Shown: in pieces, positions 51,744 to 59,718 of the stretch | Numbering within the stretch: position 1 is the stretch's first letter | How the letters are laid out: each line of letters starts with the position of its first letter | From: DAIDKA01 sp035487155 | GTDB lineage: Bacteria > Pseudomonadota > Gammaproteobacteria > Steroidobacterales > Steroidobacteraceae | Direction: 5' to 3' | DNA length: 64,000 bases | Assembly: GCA_035487155.1 (NCBI GenBank) | Contig: DATHMK010000006.1 | Location: forward strand, 1-64,000 | The notes under the pieces: generated by a model | Database searches by the model: none | Seen by the model: the letters and a program-made list of their open reading frames with translations, nothing else | What the model was told of the DNA's origin: nothing | Position numbers and translations under genes: made by a program

Positions 51744-52723
51744 ACGTCCAGGCAATCATTGACGACTACGTGAACAAGGTCGCGGCGAAGTTGCCGCGCG
51801 CCCAGCGCAATGACATCGGATTGGAACTGCGGACCTTGCTCGCCGATCAGCTGCGCTCGGCGGCCGAGGAGGCTGGCCGCGCACCTGATGCCGACCTGGC
51901 GGCCAAGGTGCTGCGCGACTTCGGCCAACCCAGCGAGGTGGCGGCTCGCTACGCGCCGCGCGGCTTTCAGCTCATCGAGCCCGAGCAGACACCGATGATC
52001 ATTACGGTGGCCACGATATGCGTCGCGGTCCAGTGGCTGATCAGCCTGCCTCTGGTCTTCTCCGGGCGCATGACCCCGGGTCAATGGTGGCTGCAGTGGT
52101 GTCTCACTGCCTTCGCCTGCTTTGGCGTCCTGGTTGTTTGGTTCGGCCTTGCAAACTGGATGCAGCGTCGGTTTCCCATCGTCAATGGTAAGCGACCCTG
52201 GCAGCATTGGATCTTCTGGGTTCCCTTCCCCAGAGACTGGCGCCCGGGCGAGCCTGAAGCGACAGAGCGGCGCGCCGCAGTGAATGCCGCGCCAATCGGG
52301 GCGGTACTGACGGTGTTCTTCGTCGCACCGGCGTGGCTGGTGGGACACCTGCTGTCCAAGGGCGCCAGTGTGTACTGGCTGGCCTATGCCGACAATTTCC
52401 GGCATTGGCTGCTGCCGCCACTGATCCTGGTGATGGTCCTGCGGCTGGTGTTTTTTTGGGCCGTGCTGCTGGATGAGCGGCGGCGGGCAGCGACCGAGGT
52501 CGTACGTTTCGGCCTTTGGGGCTGCTTCCTCGCGCTGCTGTATTGGGCGGTTTTCGGCTGGCGGATTTTCGCCTATCCGCTCACTGACCTGCTGTTCAGA
52601 ACCTGGCTGCTGTTTTTCCTGCTCATCAACACCATCCAGTTCGTGGTGTGGATTCGCAGGACCGCGACGCGAGTTCGCATACCCAAGACCGAAGCTACTG
52701 CTCCGCTCAACTCTAACTGCTGA
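51740..52723 (+). CDS. HAAS-domain membrane protein
   Basis: A 327-residue protein with an N-terminal HAAS-type region (DDYVNKVAAKLPRAQRNDIGLELRTLLADQL, FGQPSEVAARYAPR) and then six or so membrane helices (for example MIITVATICVAVQWLISLPL, WLLPPLILVMVLRLVFFWAV). It is coupled to the PadR gene at ATGA. Such pairs are common, and PadR is thought to regulate the membrane protein's gene. Its physiological role is unknown. Confidence 0.83.
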   Translation: MNVQAIIDDYVNKVAAKLPRAQRNDIGLELRTLLADQLRSAAEEAGRAPDADLAAKVLRDFGQPSEVAARYAPRGFQLIEPEQTPMIITVATICVAVQWLISLPLVFSGRMTPGQWWLQWCLTAFACFGVLVVWFGLANWMQRRFPIVNGKRPWQHWIFWVPFPRDWRPGEPEATERRAAVNAAPIGAVLTVFFVAPAWLVGHLLSKGASVYWLAYADNFRHWLLPPLILVMVLRLVFFWAVLLDERRRAATEVVRFGLWGCFLALLYWAVFGWRIFAYPLTDLLFRTWLLFFLLINTIQFVVWIRRTATRVRIPKTEATAPLNSNC

Positions 52724-52781
52724 AAGCACTGTGCGTGCGAACGCCGGGAGTAGAATCGGCCAGTCGGAAGGAGGCAGGATT

Positions 52782-53750
52782 ATGGGCAACAAGCTTTTGC
52801 TTAGCCGACGCCAATTCAATGTGCGTTGCGCGGCATACGGCTTGTCCTTGCCTGCCATCGGTGCCGGCCTTGCGCTGCAACGAGGCGCACATGCTGCAGC
52901 CGTCACTACCACGGGAACTCCGGGGCGAACGGTGCAGTTTCCGGATGGCACTACCGTGCCTGCGCTCGGTCAGGGCGCCTGGCATCTGGGACAGCAAAGA
53001 CATCCGGCAGCGGTCGAGCAGGAGGCGGTGCGTGCCGGCATTTCGCTCGGCATGACGCTGATCGACACATCCGGAGACTACGGCAACGGCCTCTCCGAGA
53101 AATTCATTGGTAAGGCGATCGCCGGCCAGCGCGCCCGCATATACCTGGTGTCCAAGGTGGAGGCCGATGAAGTGGCCGGCGATGGCATCGCCCGTGCCTG
53201 CGAGGCAAGCCTGTCCCGCTTGGGCACCGGTTACCTCGACCTTTATCTTCTGCATTCGCCGGTTCCCAGCGCCCAGTTCGCCGCCGTGGTGGCGGCCTTT
53301 GAAAAGCTGCGCATGGCCGGAAAGATCCGCGCCTGGGGCGTATCCAAATTCGATACCGCCATGATGGAGGAACTGATTCGTGTTCCGGGCGGCGATCGCT
53401 GCGCGACCAATCAGGTGCAATACAGCCTCGTCAACCGCCACATTGAGCGTGACCTTCTGCCCTGGTGCATCCAGCACAATATGCCGGTGATGGCGTACTC
53501 GCCGCTGGGCGGTGACAACCATCTGGTCGTGGAAGACCCCCTCCTTAAGAAGATCGCCATGGCACATGGTTGCTCAGCCGCGGCCGTTGCGCTGGCCTGG
53601 GTGATCCGCGGCGGCAAAGTCATCGCCATCCCGGAATCCGGTTCGCCGCAGCACGTCAGGGAAAACGCGCAGGCGCTGACATTGGAGCTCACGCCATTGG
53701 AGATTCAGACATTTTCCGGACGCAATGGTTATTCGGATCCCATCGCGTAG
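52782..53750 (+). CDS. Aldo/keto reductase with Tat-like signal
   Basis: A 322-residue AKR. The catalytic tetrad is intact (IDTSGDYGNGLSE, LVSKVEAD and YLLHSPVP), and IRAWGVSKFDTAMMEELI follows. The N-terminus reads LLLSRRQFNVRCAAYGLSLP, a twin-arginine-type signal ending AHAAA, preceded by a strong GGAAGGAGG ribosome site. An exported AKR would need NADPH outside the cytoplasm unless the cofactor is carried folded within it through Tat. Its last 22 bases overlap a convergent DUF1289 gene. Confidence 0.9.
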   Translation: MGNKLLLSRRQFNVRCAAYGLSLPAIGAGLALQRGAHAAAVTTTGTPGRTVQFPDGTTVPALGQGAWHLGQQRHPAAVEQEAVRAGISLGMTLIDTSGDYGNGLSEKFIGKAIAGQRARIYLVSKVEADEVAGDGIARACEASLSRLGTGYLDLYLLHSPVPSAQFAAVVAAFEKLRMAGKIRAWGVSKFDTAMMEELIRVPGGDRCATNQVQYSLVNRHIERDLLPWCIQHNMPVMAYSPLGGDNHLVVEDPLLKKIAMAHGCSAAAVALAWVIRGGKVIAIPESGSPQHVRENAQALTLELTPLEIQTFSGRNGYSDPIA

Positions 53751-53923
53751 AGCGCCCGTCGCTGCGCGGCGTTGCGCAGAATTTCACGCCGTCGCTGCTC
53801 GTCAACGAGCCCCCACTCCTTGATCTCGTCCAGGGAGCGGAAGCACCCAAGACAGGTCAGGTCATCTCCCAGGCAGCAATCCCTGACGCAAGGTGATTGG
53901 GGGGTTCCGTCGCTCTCGCTCAT
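53729..53923 (-). CDS. DUF1289 domain protein
   Basis: A 64-residue protein with the DUF1289 cysteine pattern SPCVRDCCLGDDLTCLGCFRS followed by LDEIKEWGLV. The conserved cysteines suggest an iron-sulphur or zinc centre. It is convergent with the aldo/keto reductase, and the reading frames overlap by 22 bases at their 3' ends. Function unknown. Confidence 0.85.
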   Translation of the reverse strand: MSESDGTPQSPCVRDCCLGDDLTCLGCFRSLDEIKEWGLVDEQRRREILRNAAQRRALYAMGSE

Positions 53924-54001
53924 TGAAGTAGCTTCCAGAAGCCGTGGATTTAATCATGCAGGTGCGGTTGAATCCGGGTAGTACATCACAAGGACCAGAC
54001 A

Positions 54002-54421
54002 ATGGAACTCAAGCGCGCCGGTTCGCAGCCATCCCAAAAAGGGCCATCGGAGTACTTTACAGGGACGGTGCGCATCGACCCTCTGAACGCCCCGGCCGCC
54101 CCGGCCCGAACCATGACAGCTTACGTCACCTTCGAGCCGGGAGCGCGTTCCGCCTGGCACACTCATCCGCTCGGCCAGACCTTGATCGTCACGGCCGGCT
54201 GCGGCTGGACTCAATGCGAAGGCGGTCCGATCGTCGAGATACGGGCCGGCGATGTCGTCTGGTGCCCTCCCAATCACAGGCACTGGCACGGGGCGGCGCC
54301 CACAACCGCCATGACCCACATCGCAGTGACCGAAACGCTGGACGGCAAGGGCGTGCATTGGCTGGAGAAGGTCACCGACGAGGAATATCTCGTCGGCCCT
54401 CCGAAGACGGCTTTTCACTGA
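54002..54421 (+). CDS. Cupin protein
   Basis: A 139-residue single-domain cupin. Motif 1 is FEPGARSAWHTHPLGQTLIVT with two metal histidines, and motif 2 is IRAGDVVWCPPNHRHWHGA. It resembles the small cupins of the carboxymuconolactone-decarboxylase-associated type. Cytoplasmic by lack of a signal. It lies 92 bases before the VOC gene in the same direction. Confidence 0.9.
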   Translation: MELKRAGSQPSQKGPSEYFTGTVRIDPLNAPAAPARTMTAYVTFEPGARSAWHTHPLGQTLIVTAGCGWTQCEGGPIVEIRAGDVVWCPPNHRHWHGAAPTTAMTHIAVTETLDGKGVHWLEKVTDEEYLVGPPKTAFH

Positions 54422-54513
54422 CGCGCCGTTCTGGCGGATTCCCGACTTAATCTGTCGAATTTTCGAGGACGCGCCAATGTTAGTCTCTTCGAACCAAGGA
54501 TGGAGAGCCGGTC

Positions 54514-54900
54514 ATGGCCAATCACATCGCGCACTTCGAGATCTTCGCCGACGACGTGGAGCGGGCCCGCAAATTCTACGAGCGGGTCTTCGGCTGGCGT
54601 TTTGAAGTCGCCGGGCCGCCGGACTTCTACCTCATCACCACCGGTCCCGAGGTGGAGCACGGCATCTCACAGGGCCTGATTACAAAGCGTCGCGGAGCCG
54701 CGGCCCAGGGATCAATCAACAGCTTTCGCTGCACCATCAGCGTGACTTCAGTCCGGGACACCGTCTCGGCCATCGAAGGCGCTGGCGGCAAACTGCGCTC
54801 GGCAATCATCGACATCCCCAATGTAGGGAAGGTCGTTGAGTTTGCCGACACCGAGGACAATATTGTTTGCGCGATGCAGTATGTCTCCGGTTCAAATTGA
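54514..54900 (+). CDS. VOC family (glyoxalase-like) protein
   Basis: A 128-residue VOC protein of the type found beside regulators: MANHIAHFEIFADDVERARKFYERVFGWRF, then VGKVVEFADTEDNIVCAMQY. It has the metal histidine in the first strand and acidic residue at the end. Its last 20 bases overlap the start of the AraC gene, so the two are likely linked. Confidence 0.9.
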   Translation: MANHIAHFEIFADDVERARKFYERVFGWRFEVAGPPDFYLITTGPEVEHGISQGLITKRRGAAAQGSINSFRCTISVTSVRDTVSAIEGAGGKLRSAIIDIPNVGKVVEFADTEDNIVCAMQYVSGSN

Positions 54901-55621
54901 AGCGCTCAGATCCCACGTCGAGGGCCATCCCGACGGCGGCCGCGTGCCCCGGCACGCGCACGATTGGGACCAGCTCGCACTGATTTCCGGGGCCGCCGCG
55001 GTCGTGGAGACCGATGCGCTCTATGTCGTCCATCCGCTTCTCAAGGGGCTATGGCTGCCGGCCGGGGTCGAGCACTCCGTCTACTCCCCGCGGCCCTTCT
55101 ACCTGCACTCGCTGTACTTCGAGGCCGGCACGGTGCGCACCGACTCCCAGCCCCAGGTTCTGGGGCTGGATACCCTGGCCCGTGAACTCATACTGCTGCT
55201 GTGCGCCGCGCCGCAACCCTCCAAGCGCGGCGCGCGACATGTACACGCGCTGGCTCTGCTCGAGGAAATCCTGCCGGAAGCAAAACCTGAGTCATTTTCT
55301 TTGCCTCGCCCACGTCACGAACGGGCTCGCCTGCTTGCCGACTACTTCTCGACCCAATCCGGCGACAGTCGCTCCGTGGAGATCATCGCAGGGGAGATCG
55401 GCGGTGCCAGCCTGCGCACCTTCGAGCGTCTCTTCGTGGAGGAGACCGGGCTCAGCCTTGCTGCATGGCGCCGCCACAGCCGACTGCTCACCTCGCTGTC
55501 GCTGTTGGCGGAGGGTAAGAGCATCGGTGAAGTCGCCCGCGCGGTCGGCTACGAGAGCACGGCCGCGTTCAGTGCCGCATTCAAGCAGTGTTTCGGGGTT
55601 TCGCCATCGAGCTACAGCTAG
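54881..55621 (+). CDS. AraC family regulator
   Basis: A 246-residue regulator with a cupin-like sensor half (HAHDWDQLALISGAAAVVETD) and a C-terminal double HTH (GGASLRTFERLFVEETGLSL, then VARAVGYESTAAFSAAFKQC). The ATG at 54881 (MSPVQIEAL) is preferred because it begins just before the VOC stop; an ATG at 54836 would overlap further. It may control the cupin/VOC genes upstream. Confidence 0.88.
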   Translation: MSPVQIEALRSHVEGHPDGGRVPRHAHDWDQLALISGAAAVVETDALYVVHPLLKGLWLPAGVEHSVYSPRPFYLHSLYFEAGTVRTDSQPQVLGLDTLARELILLLCAAPQPSKRGARHVHALALLEEILPEAKPESFSLPRPRHERARLLADYFSTQSGDSRSVEIIAGEIGGASLRTFERLFVEETGLSLAAWRRHSRLLTSLSLLAEGKSIGEVARAVGYESTAAFSAAFKQCFGVSPSSYS

Positions 55622-55651
55622 GGTTGCACCCGCCTGCCGGACGCGCTAGTC

Positions 55652-55688
55652 TCTCCCACACTTGTAGGAGATACTCCGACATATGTCG
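55652..55688. promoter_or_regulatory. Candidate operators of the second blaI-type gene
   Basis: An imperfect dyad at 55652-55671 has TCTCC and GGAGA ends with ACA/TGT inside (8 of 10 pairs). A perfect 12-base palindrome, CGACATATGTCG (55677-55688), contains the start codon at 55683 and shares the ACATATGT core of BlaI/MecI operators. Binding by the encoded BlaI is inferred. Confidence 0.45.
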
Positions 55689-56054
55689 CAAAAGAGGCTG
55701 AGCCGGCTGGAGCTCAAGATCATGGAAGCGCTGTGGAGACTCGGCAGCGCCTCGGTTCGGGAAATACAGGAAAACCTCCCGGAGAGAGGCCGCCCGGCGC
55801 ACAACACGGTGCAGACAGTGCTCACCCGACTCGAGGCCAAGAGCGCAGTGCGCCGCGTGAAGAAAATCAGCAACGCGCACATATACGAAGCGGCCGTGAC
55901 ACGCGGCGCGACCCAGCGCCTGCTCGTCGATGAGCTGCTGGCCTTCTTCGGCGGCCGTGCCGCGCCGTTGGTGTCGCATCTCATCGAGTCCGGCCAGCTG
56001 ACGCTGCAGGACGTCGAAGAGGCTCGCAAGAGCCTCAAGAAGGAGAGCAAATGA
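55683..56054 (+). CDS. BlaI family repressor (second copy)
   Basis: A 123-residue repressor: LSRLELKIMEALWRLGSASVREIQENL, HNTVQTVLTRLEAKSAVRRVKK and a C-terminal dimer helix region. It differs clearly from the first BlaI (49055), so the modules are not a recent duplication. It is coupled to its M56 gene (ATGA). Target is probably its own promoter. Confidence 0.93.
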   Translation: MSQKRLSRLELKIMEALWRLGSASVREIQENLPERGRPAHNTVQTVLTRLEAKSAVRRVKKISNAHIYEAAVTRGATQRLLVDELLAFFGGRAAPLVSHLIESGQLTLQDVEEARKSLKKESK

Positions 56055-57796
56055 ACAGCTCCCTTCTCATTGGAATTGTCGATCACCTTTGGCAGTCGAC
56101 CTTGTTTGTGGCGCTGGCGGGCTGCCTTACGCTGTTTGTGCGCAGCAATAGCGCGCGCGTCCGCTGCTTTATTTGGCTCGCGGCCTCGATCAAATTTCTA
56201 TTTCCTTTTGCCTTGCTCACGGCCCTCGGATCTGAAATTTCCTGGCATTCCGCATCCTTGCAGGTGACGGTGCCTGGGTTTATGGCGATTGCCGCCCAGA
56301 CGGCAGTTCAAGTCACGCAAATCAGCGCGGAACGCCTAACCAAGCTGGCTCAGGCCGCCCAGGACGAGAATCACGGTGCAGTCCTCCTGATCGCCCTGGA
56401 AGTGGTCTGGGCGGTGGGCATGCTGGCCGTGTCAATTCGCTGGTTCCATCGGTGGCGGGTGCTGCGCCGAGCCCTGCGCGAGTCGACGCCAGGCGGCCTG
56501 CCCTTTGCAGTGCCGGTGAGATCGTCCTCCTCACACTTTGAGCCCGCGGTGGTGGGAATCCTGCGCCCGGTGCTGCTGCTGCCGCAGGGCATGCAAATGC
56601 GGCTCTCGCCGGCGGAATTGGCTGCCGTTCTGGCTCACGAGCAATGCCATGTGGCGTGGCGGGACAACCTGGCCGCCAGCCTTCACATGCTCGTGGAGGC
56701 GCTGTTCTGGTTCCATCCCCTGGTCTGGTGGCTGGGCTCGAGGATCATCGATGAACGCGAGCGCGCCTGCGATGAGCGGGTACTGGCGCAGGGTCACCCA
56801 GCGCACAGTTATGCCGAGGGCATCCTCAAGATCTGCGAGTTCTACCTTCAGTCGCCGATTGCCAGCGCCGCCGGTGTCGGCGGCGCGAACCTCACGCAAA
56901 GAATCGAGGCCATCATGAAGAACGGACTGGTCAAGCAGCTGGGTACTTTTCGCAAGCTGGCGCTCACCGTCGCAGCTGCGGCAACCATCGCGGTACCCCT
57001 GGCCATTGGCATTCTGGCTGCGCCACGCGGCAATGCCGCGGCGGCCGACGATGAAACCGAACTCATGCTGCACAACGTTTCAATCCGGTTGGCGCCGGCA
57101 CAAGAGCCGCAGGGTCCCGCCCTGTACAACTCGCTGGGCCTGATGACCAATCATGCCATGAACGTGAAGATCGCCTACAACACGCTGCGCGATTTCATTG
57201 CAGCCGCTTATGGAGTCGATGCATCCCAGGTTGTGGGCAAGGATCTGAGCCAGATACCCCTGTTTCAGATCACCGCAGACAATCCCTGGCCCGAGAATCC
57301 AACGGATTCCGGGGAAGTACGTTCCAACCGTCTTCGGAAGTCTCTGGGTGAACTCGCGATGCTGCAAAGGCAGCTTCTGGCGACTCATTTCGGGCTGGTC
57401 GTCAAACGGGAACGCAGGCAGATGGATGGCTATGTGCTCAGCGTCAGCGCTGGTGGATCCAAACTGGTACCGGACTCGGATGCACCTTGGTGGAAGCAGG
57501 GAACGGGGCTATCAAAGGTTGAGGTCATCACGACGCAGGAGCCGGTTGCCATCATTCCGAAGGTGCTCGAAGGCATGTTTCTCAAGCCGGTGCTGGATCA
57601 GACCGGACTCACCGGCACCTACGACTACAAGCTCACCTGGACGGCCGCTGCGCCCGGTCAGATGCCCGACCCGGCCATGATGGCGAAGGCGCTGGAGGCG
57701 CAGCTCGGTTTGCACCTTGAAGCCAAGACAGTGACGGTGGACGTCATCAACGTCCTTAGCATCAAGGCGCCGGATCAGATAGTGACGGCCAGATAA
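56051..57796 (+). CDS. M56 (BlaR1-type) peptidase fused to a TIGR03435/DUF3738 domain
   Basis: A 581-residue membrane sensor-peptidase. Residues 1-310 are M56 with helices and the zinc motif H196-E-Q-C-H200 (LAHEQCHVAWRDNLAASL), plus ERERACDERVL. A helix at about 300-325 leads to a soluble domain (about 335-580) with the TIGR03435 pattern: YNTLRDFIAAAYGVDASQV, LATHFGLVVKRERRQMDGYV and PVLDQTGLTGTYDYKLTW. Such fusions are known in Acidobacteria and other soil bacteria. No penicillin-binding domain is present. The ligand is unknown. Confidence 0.88.
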   Translation: MNSSLLIGIVDHLWQSTLFVALAGCLTLFVRSNSARVRCFIWLAASIKFLFPFALLTALGSEISWHSASLQVTVPGFMAIAAQTAVQVTQISAERLTKLAQAAQDENHGAVLLIALEVVWAVGMLAVSIRWFHRWRVLRRALRESTPGGLPFAVPVRSSSSHFEPAVVGILRPVLLLPQGMQMRLSPAELAAVLAHEQCHVAWRDNLAASLHMLVEALFWFHPLVWWLGSRIIDERERACDERVLAQGHPAHSYAEGILKICEFYLQSPIASAAGVGGANLTQRIEAIMKNGLVKQLGTFRKLALTVAAAATIAVPLAIGILAAPRGNAAAADDETELMLHNVSIRLAPAQEPQGPALYNSLGLMTNHAMNVKIAYNTLRDFIAAAYGVDASQVVGKDLSQIPLFQITADNPWPENPTDSGEVRSNRLRKSLGELAMLQRQLLATHFGLVVKRERRQMDGYVLSVSAGGSKLVPDSDAPWWKQGTGLSKVEVITTQEPVAIIPKVLEGMFLKPVLDQTGLTGTYDYKLTWTAAAPGQMPDPAMMAKALEAQLGLHLEAKTVTVDVINVLSIKAPDQIVTAR

Positions 57797-57800
57797 TTAA

Positions 57801-57827
57801 AAAGGGGCCGCTGCACGCGGCCCCTTT
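57801..57827. terminator. Rho-independent terminator, probably bidirectional
   Basis: A perfect 11-bp stem, AAAGGGGCCGC / GCGGCCCCTTT, around a TGCAC loop. It starts five bases after the M56 stop and lies before the end of the convergent PEBP gene, so it can stop transcription from both sides. The T-run is short, but the stem's A/T ends give a partial U-tract in either direction. Confidence 0.9.
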
Positions 57828-57848
57828 CATACCTGCACCGTTAGAGGA

Positions 57849-58475
57849 TTACTTCGCGGCAGCGGCACCCGCCGGTGGCGGGCTTCGATACCGCCCGACA
57901 TAGGCGGCTTTCGCAACCACCTTGCCCTTCATCGCGGCCATGAGGTCATCGCGGCTCGCGGTCTCGGGAAGATCAAGCTTCGCATTCAACGCATAGAGCT
58001 CGAAGATGTAATGGTGATAGCGCGGGCCCGCCGGGGCACCAGGGCCCATGTAGGCATTCATGCCCATCATGTTCTTGCCGTTCACCGAGCCTTCGGGGAG
58101 CTTACCCTCCGGAATGCCGTTCGCCGAGGCCGGGATGTTCCATGCCACCCAATGCAGCACATCGCCGGTACCGCCGCCGATGGACACGTCGACATCATGG
58201 AGAATGATCGCGTAGGCAACCGTGCCGTCGGGCGCATTGGAGAAGGTGAAGTCCGGAATGACACCGCCGCGACCGGCATATTTCTGCGGAACGATGCCAC
58301 CGTCCTCGAAGGCAGTGCTCTGCATCAGCAGCGGCGGAAGCCTGAAGCCGCCCCTGCCTCCGCCACCTGGACCTCCCGGGGGCGGGCCGCCAGCACCCTG
58401 TGCGAACGCCGCACCAGTACCGAGCATCGTTAAAGCGACAACAAGCGAAAGTATGCGAAAGCACCTCGTACCCAT
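57849..58475 (-). CDS. Exported PEBP (YbhB/YbcL-like) protein
   Basis: A 208-residue phosphatidylethanolamine-binding-protein-like protein. It has a signal (FRILSLVVALTMLGTGAAFA), a Pro/Gly-rich linker and then the PEBP fold: FTFSNAPDGTVAYAIILHDVDV, WVAWNIPASANGIPEG, and HHYIFELYALNAKLDLP. The ATG at 58475 has GGGAGG five bases upstream. The role of bacterial YbhB proteins is unsettled. Confidence 0.88.
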   Translation of the reverse strand: MGTRCFRILSLVVALTMLGTGAAFAQGAGGPPPGGPGGGGRGGFRLPPLLMQSTAFEDGGIVPQKYAGRGGVIPDFTFSNAPDGTVAYAIILHDVDVSIGGGTGDVLHWVAWNIPASANGIPEGKLPEGSVNGKNMMGMNAYMGPGAPAGPRYHHYIFELYALNAKLDLPETASRDDLMAAMKGKVVAKAAYVGRYRSPPPAGAAAAK

Positions 58476-58548
58476 TTTGGCCTCCCTTGGTTTGCCGATC
58501 GGGTAGGCGAGCCTAGCGCAAATCACAGGCGTATTGCTGGACCGTCGA

Positions 58549-59712
58549 TCAGGTCGCCCGCATGGCAACCGTCACAGGCACGCGGGCGGCGCGCAATGCG
58601 GGCAGCAGGCCGCCGATCAGGCCTATGCACAGGGCCCAGCCCAGTCCCAACAGCGCCAGCCCGGGCGTTACAGACATGTGAAAGCTCGCGCCCAGGGGAC
58701 TCGCAAGCAACCCATTGAACAGCAGCCAGGCGACCAGCGCGCCGATCAAGGCGCCCGGCAGCGTCAGCAGAATGGATTCCGAGAGAAACGAGGCGACGAT
58801 CGGGGTGCTGCTGAATCCCACCGCCCTGAGTATCGCGAGGTCACGACGGCGGCCATCCACGATGGCGTACAACGAGTTGGCTGCGCCTATGGTCGCCGCA
58901 AGGGCCATGATCGAACCCACGAAATAACTGACGAAGTTCAGGATGCCGCTGAGCTGCTGGGTATTCTGCTCGAAGATCTCGGCTTCATGCTGGACTTTCA
59001 GGTGCAGTGATGAATTCCCCTTGAGCGCGCGGCTCAGTTGCGCGAAGGTTTCGGGGGACAGCAGCATGACATTCGCCTGGTTATAGGTATTGCGGCCGAA
59101 AGCCGACAGAATCGTGTCGCCATCCCCGAAGACGACGCAGACGGTGCTGGCAAGATCGAAGTTCCCCACTACCGGCCACTCACCACCGCGCATGTGCCGT
59201 TTTGCGCCCACCTCGAAATCCGTGTACTGGCGTACGCATTTGTTGCTGGCAATCAGTTCATGCAGTCCGGGAGTGAACATCCGTCCCGCGGTGATGTGCA
59301 GCTCCGGCTGGTAGTCCAGTAGTCCAGGGGTCATCCCGATCAGGGGGAATCCGGTTTGCGCGCGGTCGGACCGGTTTCGCGCCTGGATGAACACATCAGC
59401 CTGAAAGACGACGATCGGTTCACCCTTGGCATTGCGCCTGATTCCCGGCAGACCTCGAATAAGCGTGGCCGCATCCTGCGCAATGTTGCTCTGCTGGGGC
59501 GAAGGGGCATCAATGCTCGTCAGAGTGGCTCGATTCGGGCTGACGTTTCCCATCGCCTCCTGTCGCGCTCCGACGCCCATGGCCAGCATGGATACCAGCA
59601 CCCCGACCGCACAGGCCACACCGATGATGATGGTGCACACCAGTCCGAAGCGCGCGGGTATGCCCGCGAGGTTGACGCACAGCAGGGCCCAGAACTGTTT
59701 GATGAGGTTCAT
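58549..59712 (-). CDS. MacB-like ABC transporter permease
   Basis: A 387-residue FtsX/MacB-type permease: an N-terminal helix (TIIIGVACAVGVLVSMLAMG), a periplasmic domain (about 45-240) and three C-terminal helices (NFVSYFVGSIMALAATIGAA, ILRAVGFSSTPIVASFL, PGLALLGLGWALCIGLIGGL). It starts 6 bases after the neighbouring permease, so a heterodimer is likely. No ATP-binding gene is seen in this window. Confidence 0.9.
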   Translation of the reverse strand: MNLIKQFWALLCVNLAGIPARFGLVCTIIIGVACAVGVLVSMLAMGVGARQEAMGNVSPNRATLTSIDAPSPQQSNIAQDAATLIRGLPGIRRNAKGEPIVVFQADVFIQARNRSDRAQTGFPLIGMTPGLLDYQPELHITAGRMFTPGLHELIASNKCVRQYTDFEVGAKRHMRGGEWPVVGNFDLASTVCVVFGDGDTILSAFGRNTYNQANVMLLSPETFAQLSRALKGNSSLHLKVQHEAEIFEQNTQQLSGILNFVSYFVGSIMALAATIGAANSLYAIVDGRRRDLAILRAVGFSSTPIVASFLSESILLTLPGALIGALVAWLLFNGLLASPLGASFHMSVTPGLALLGLGWALCIGLIGGLLPALRAARVPVTVAMRAT

Positions 59713-59718
59713 AACGGA

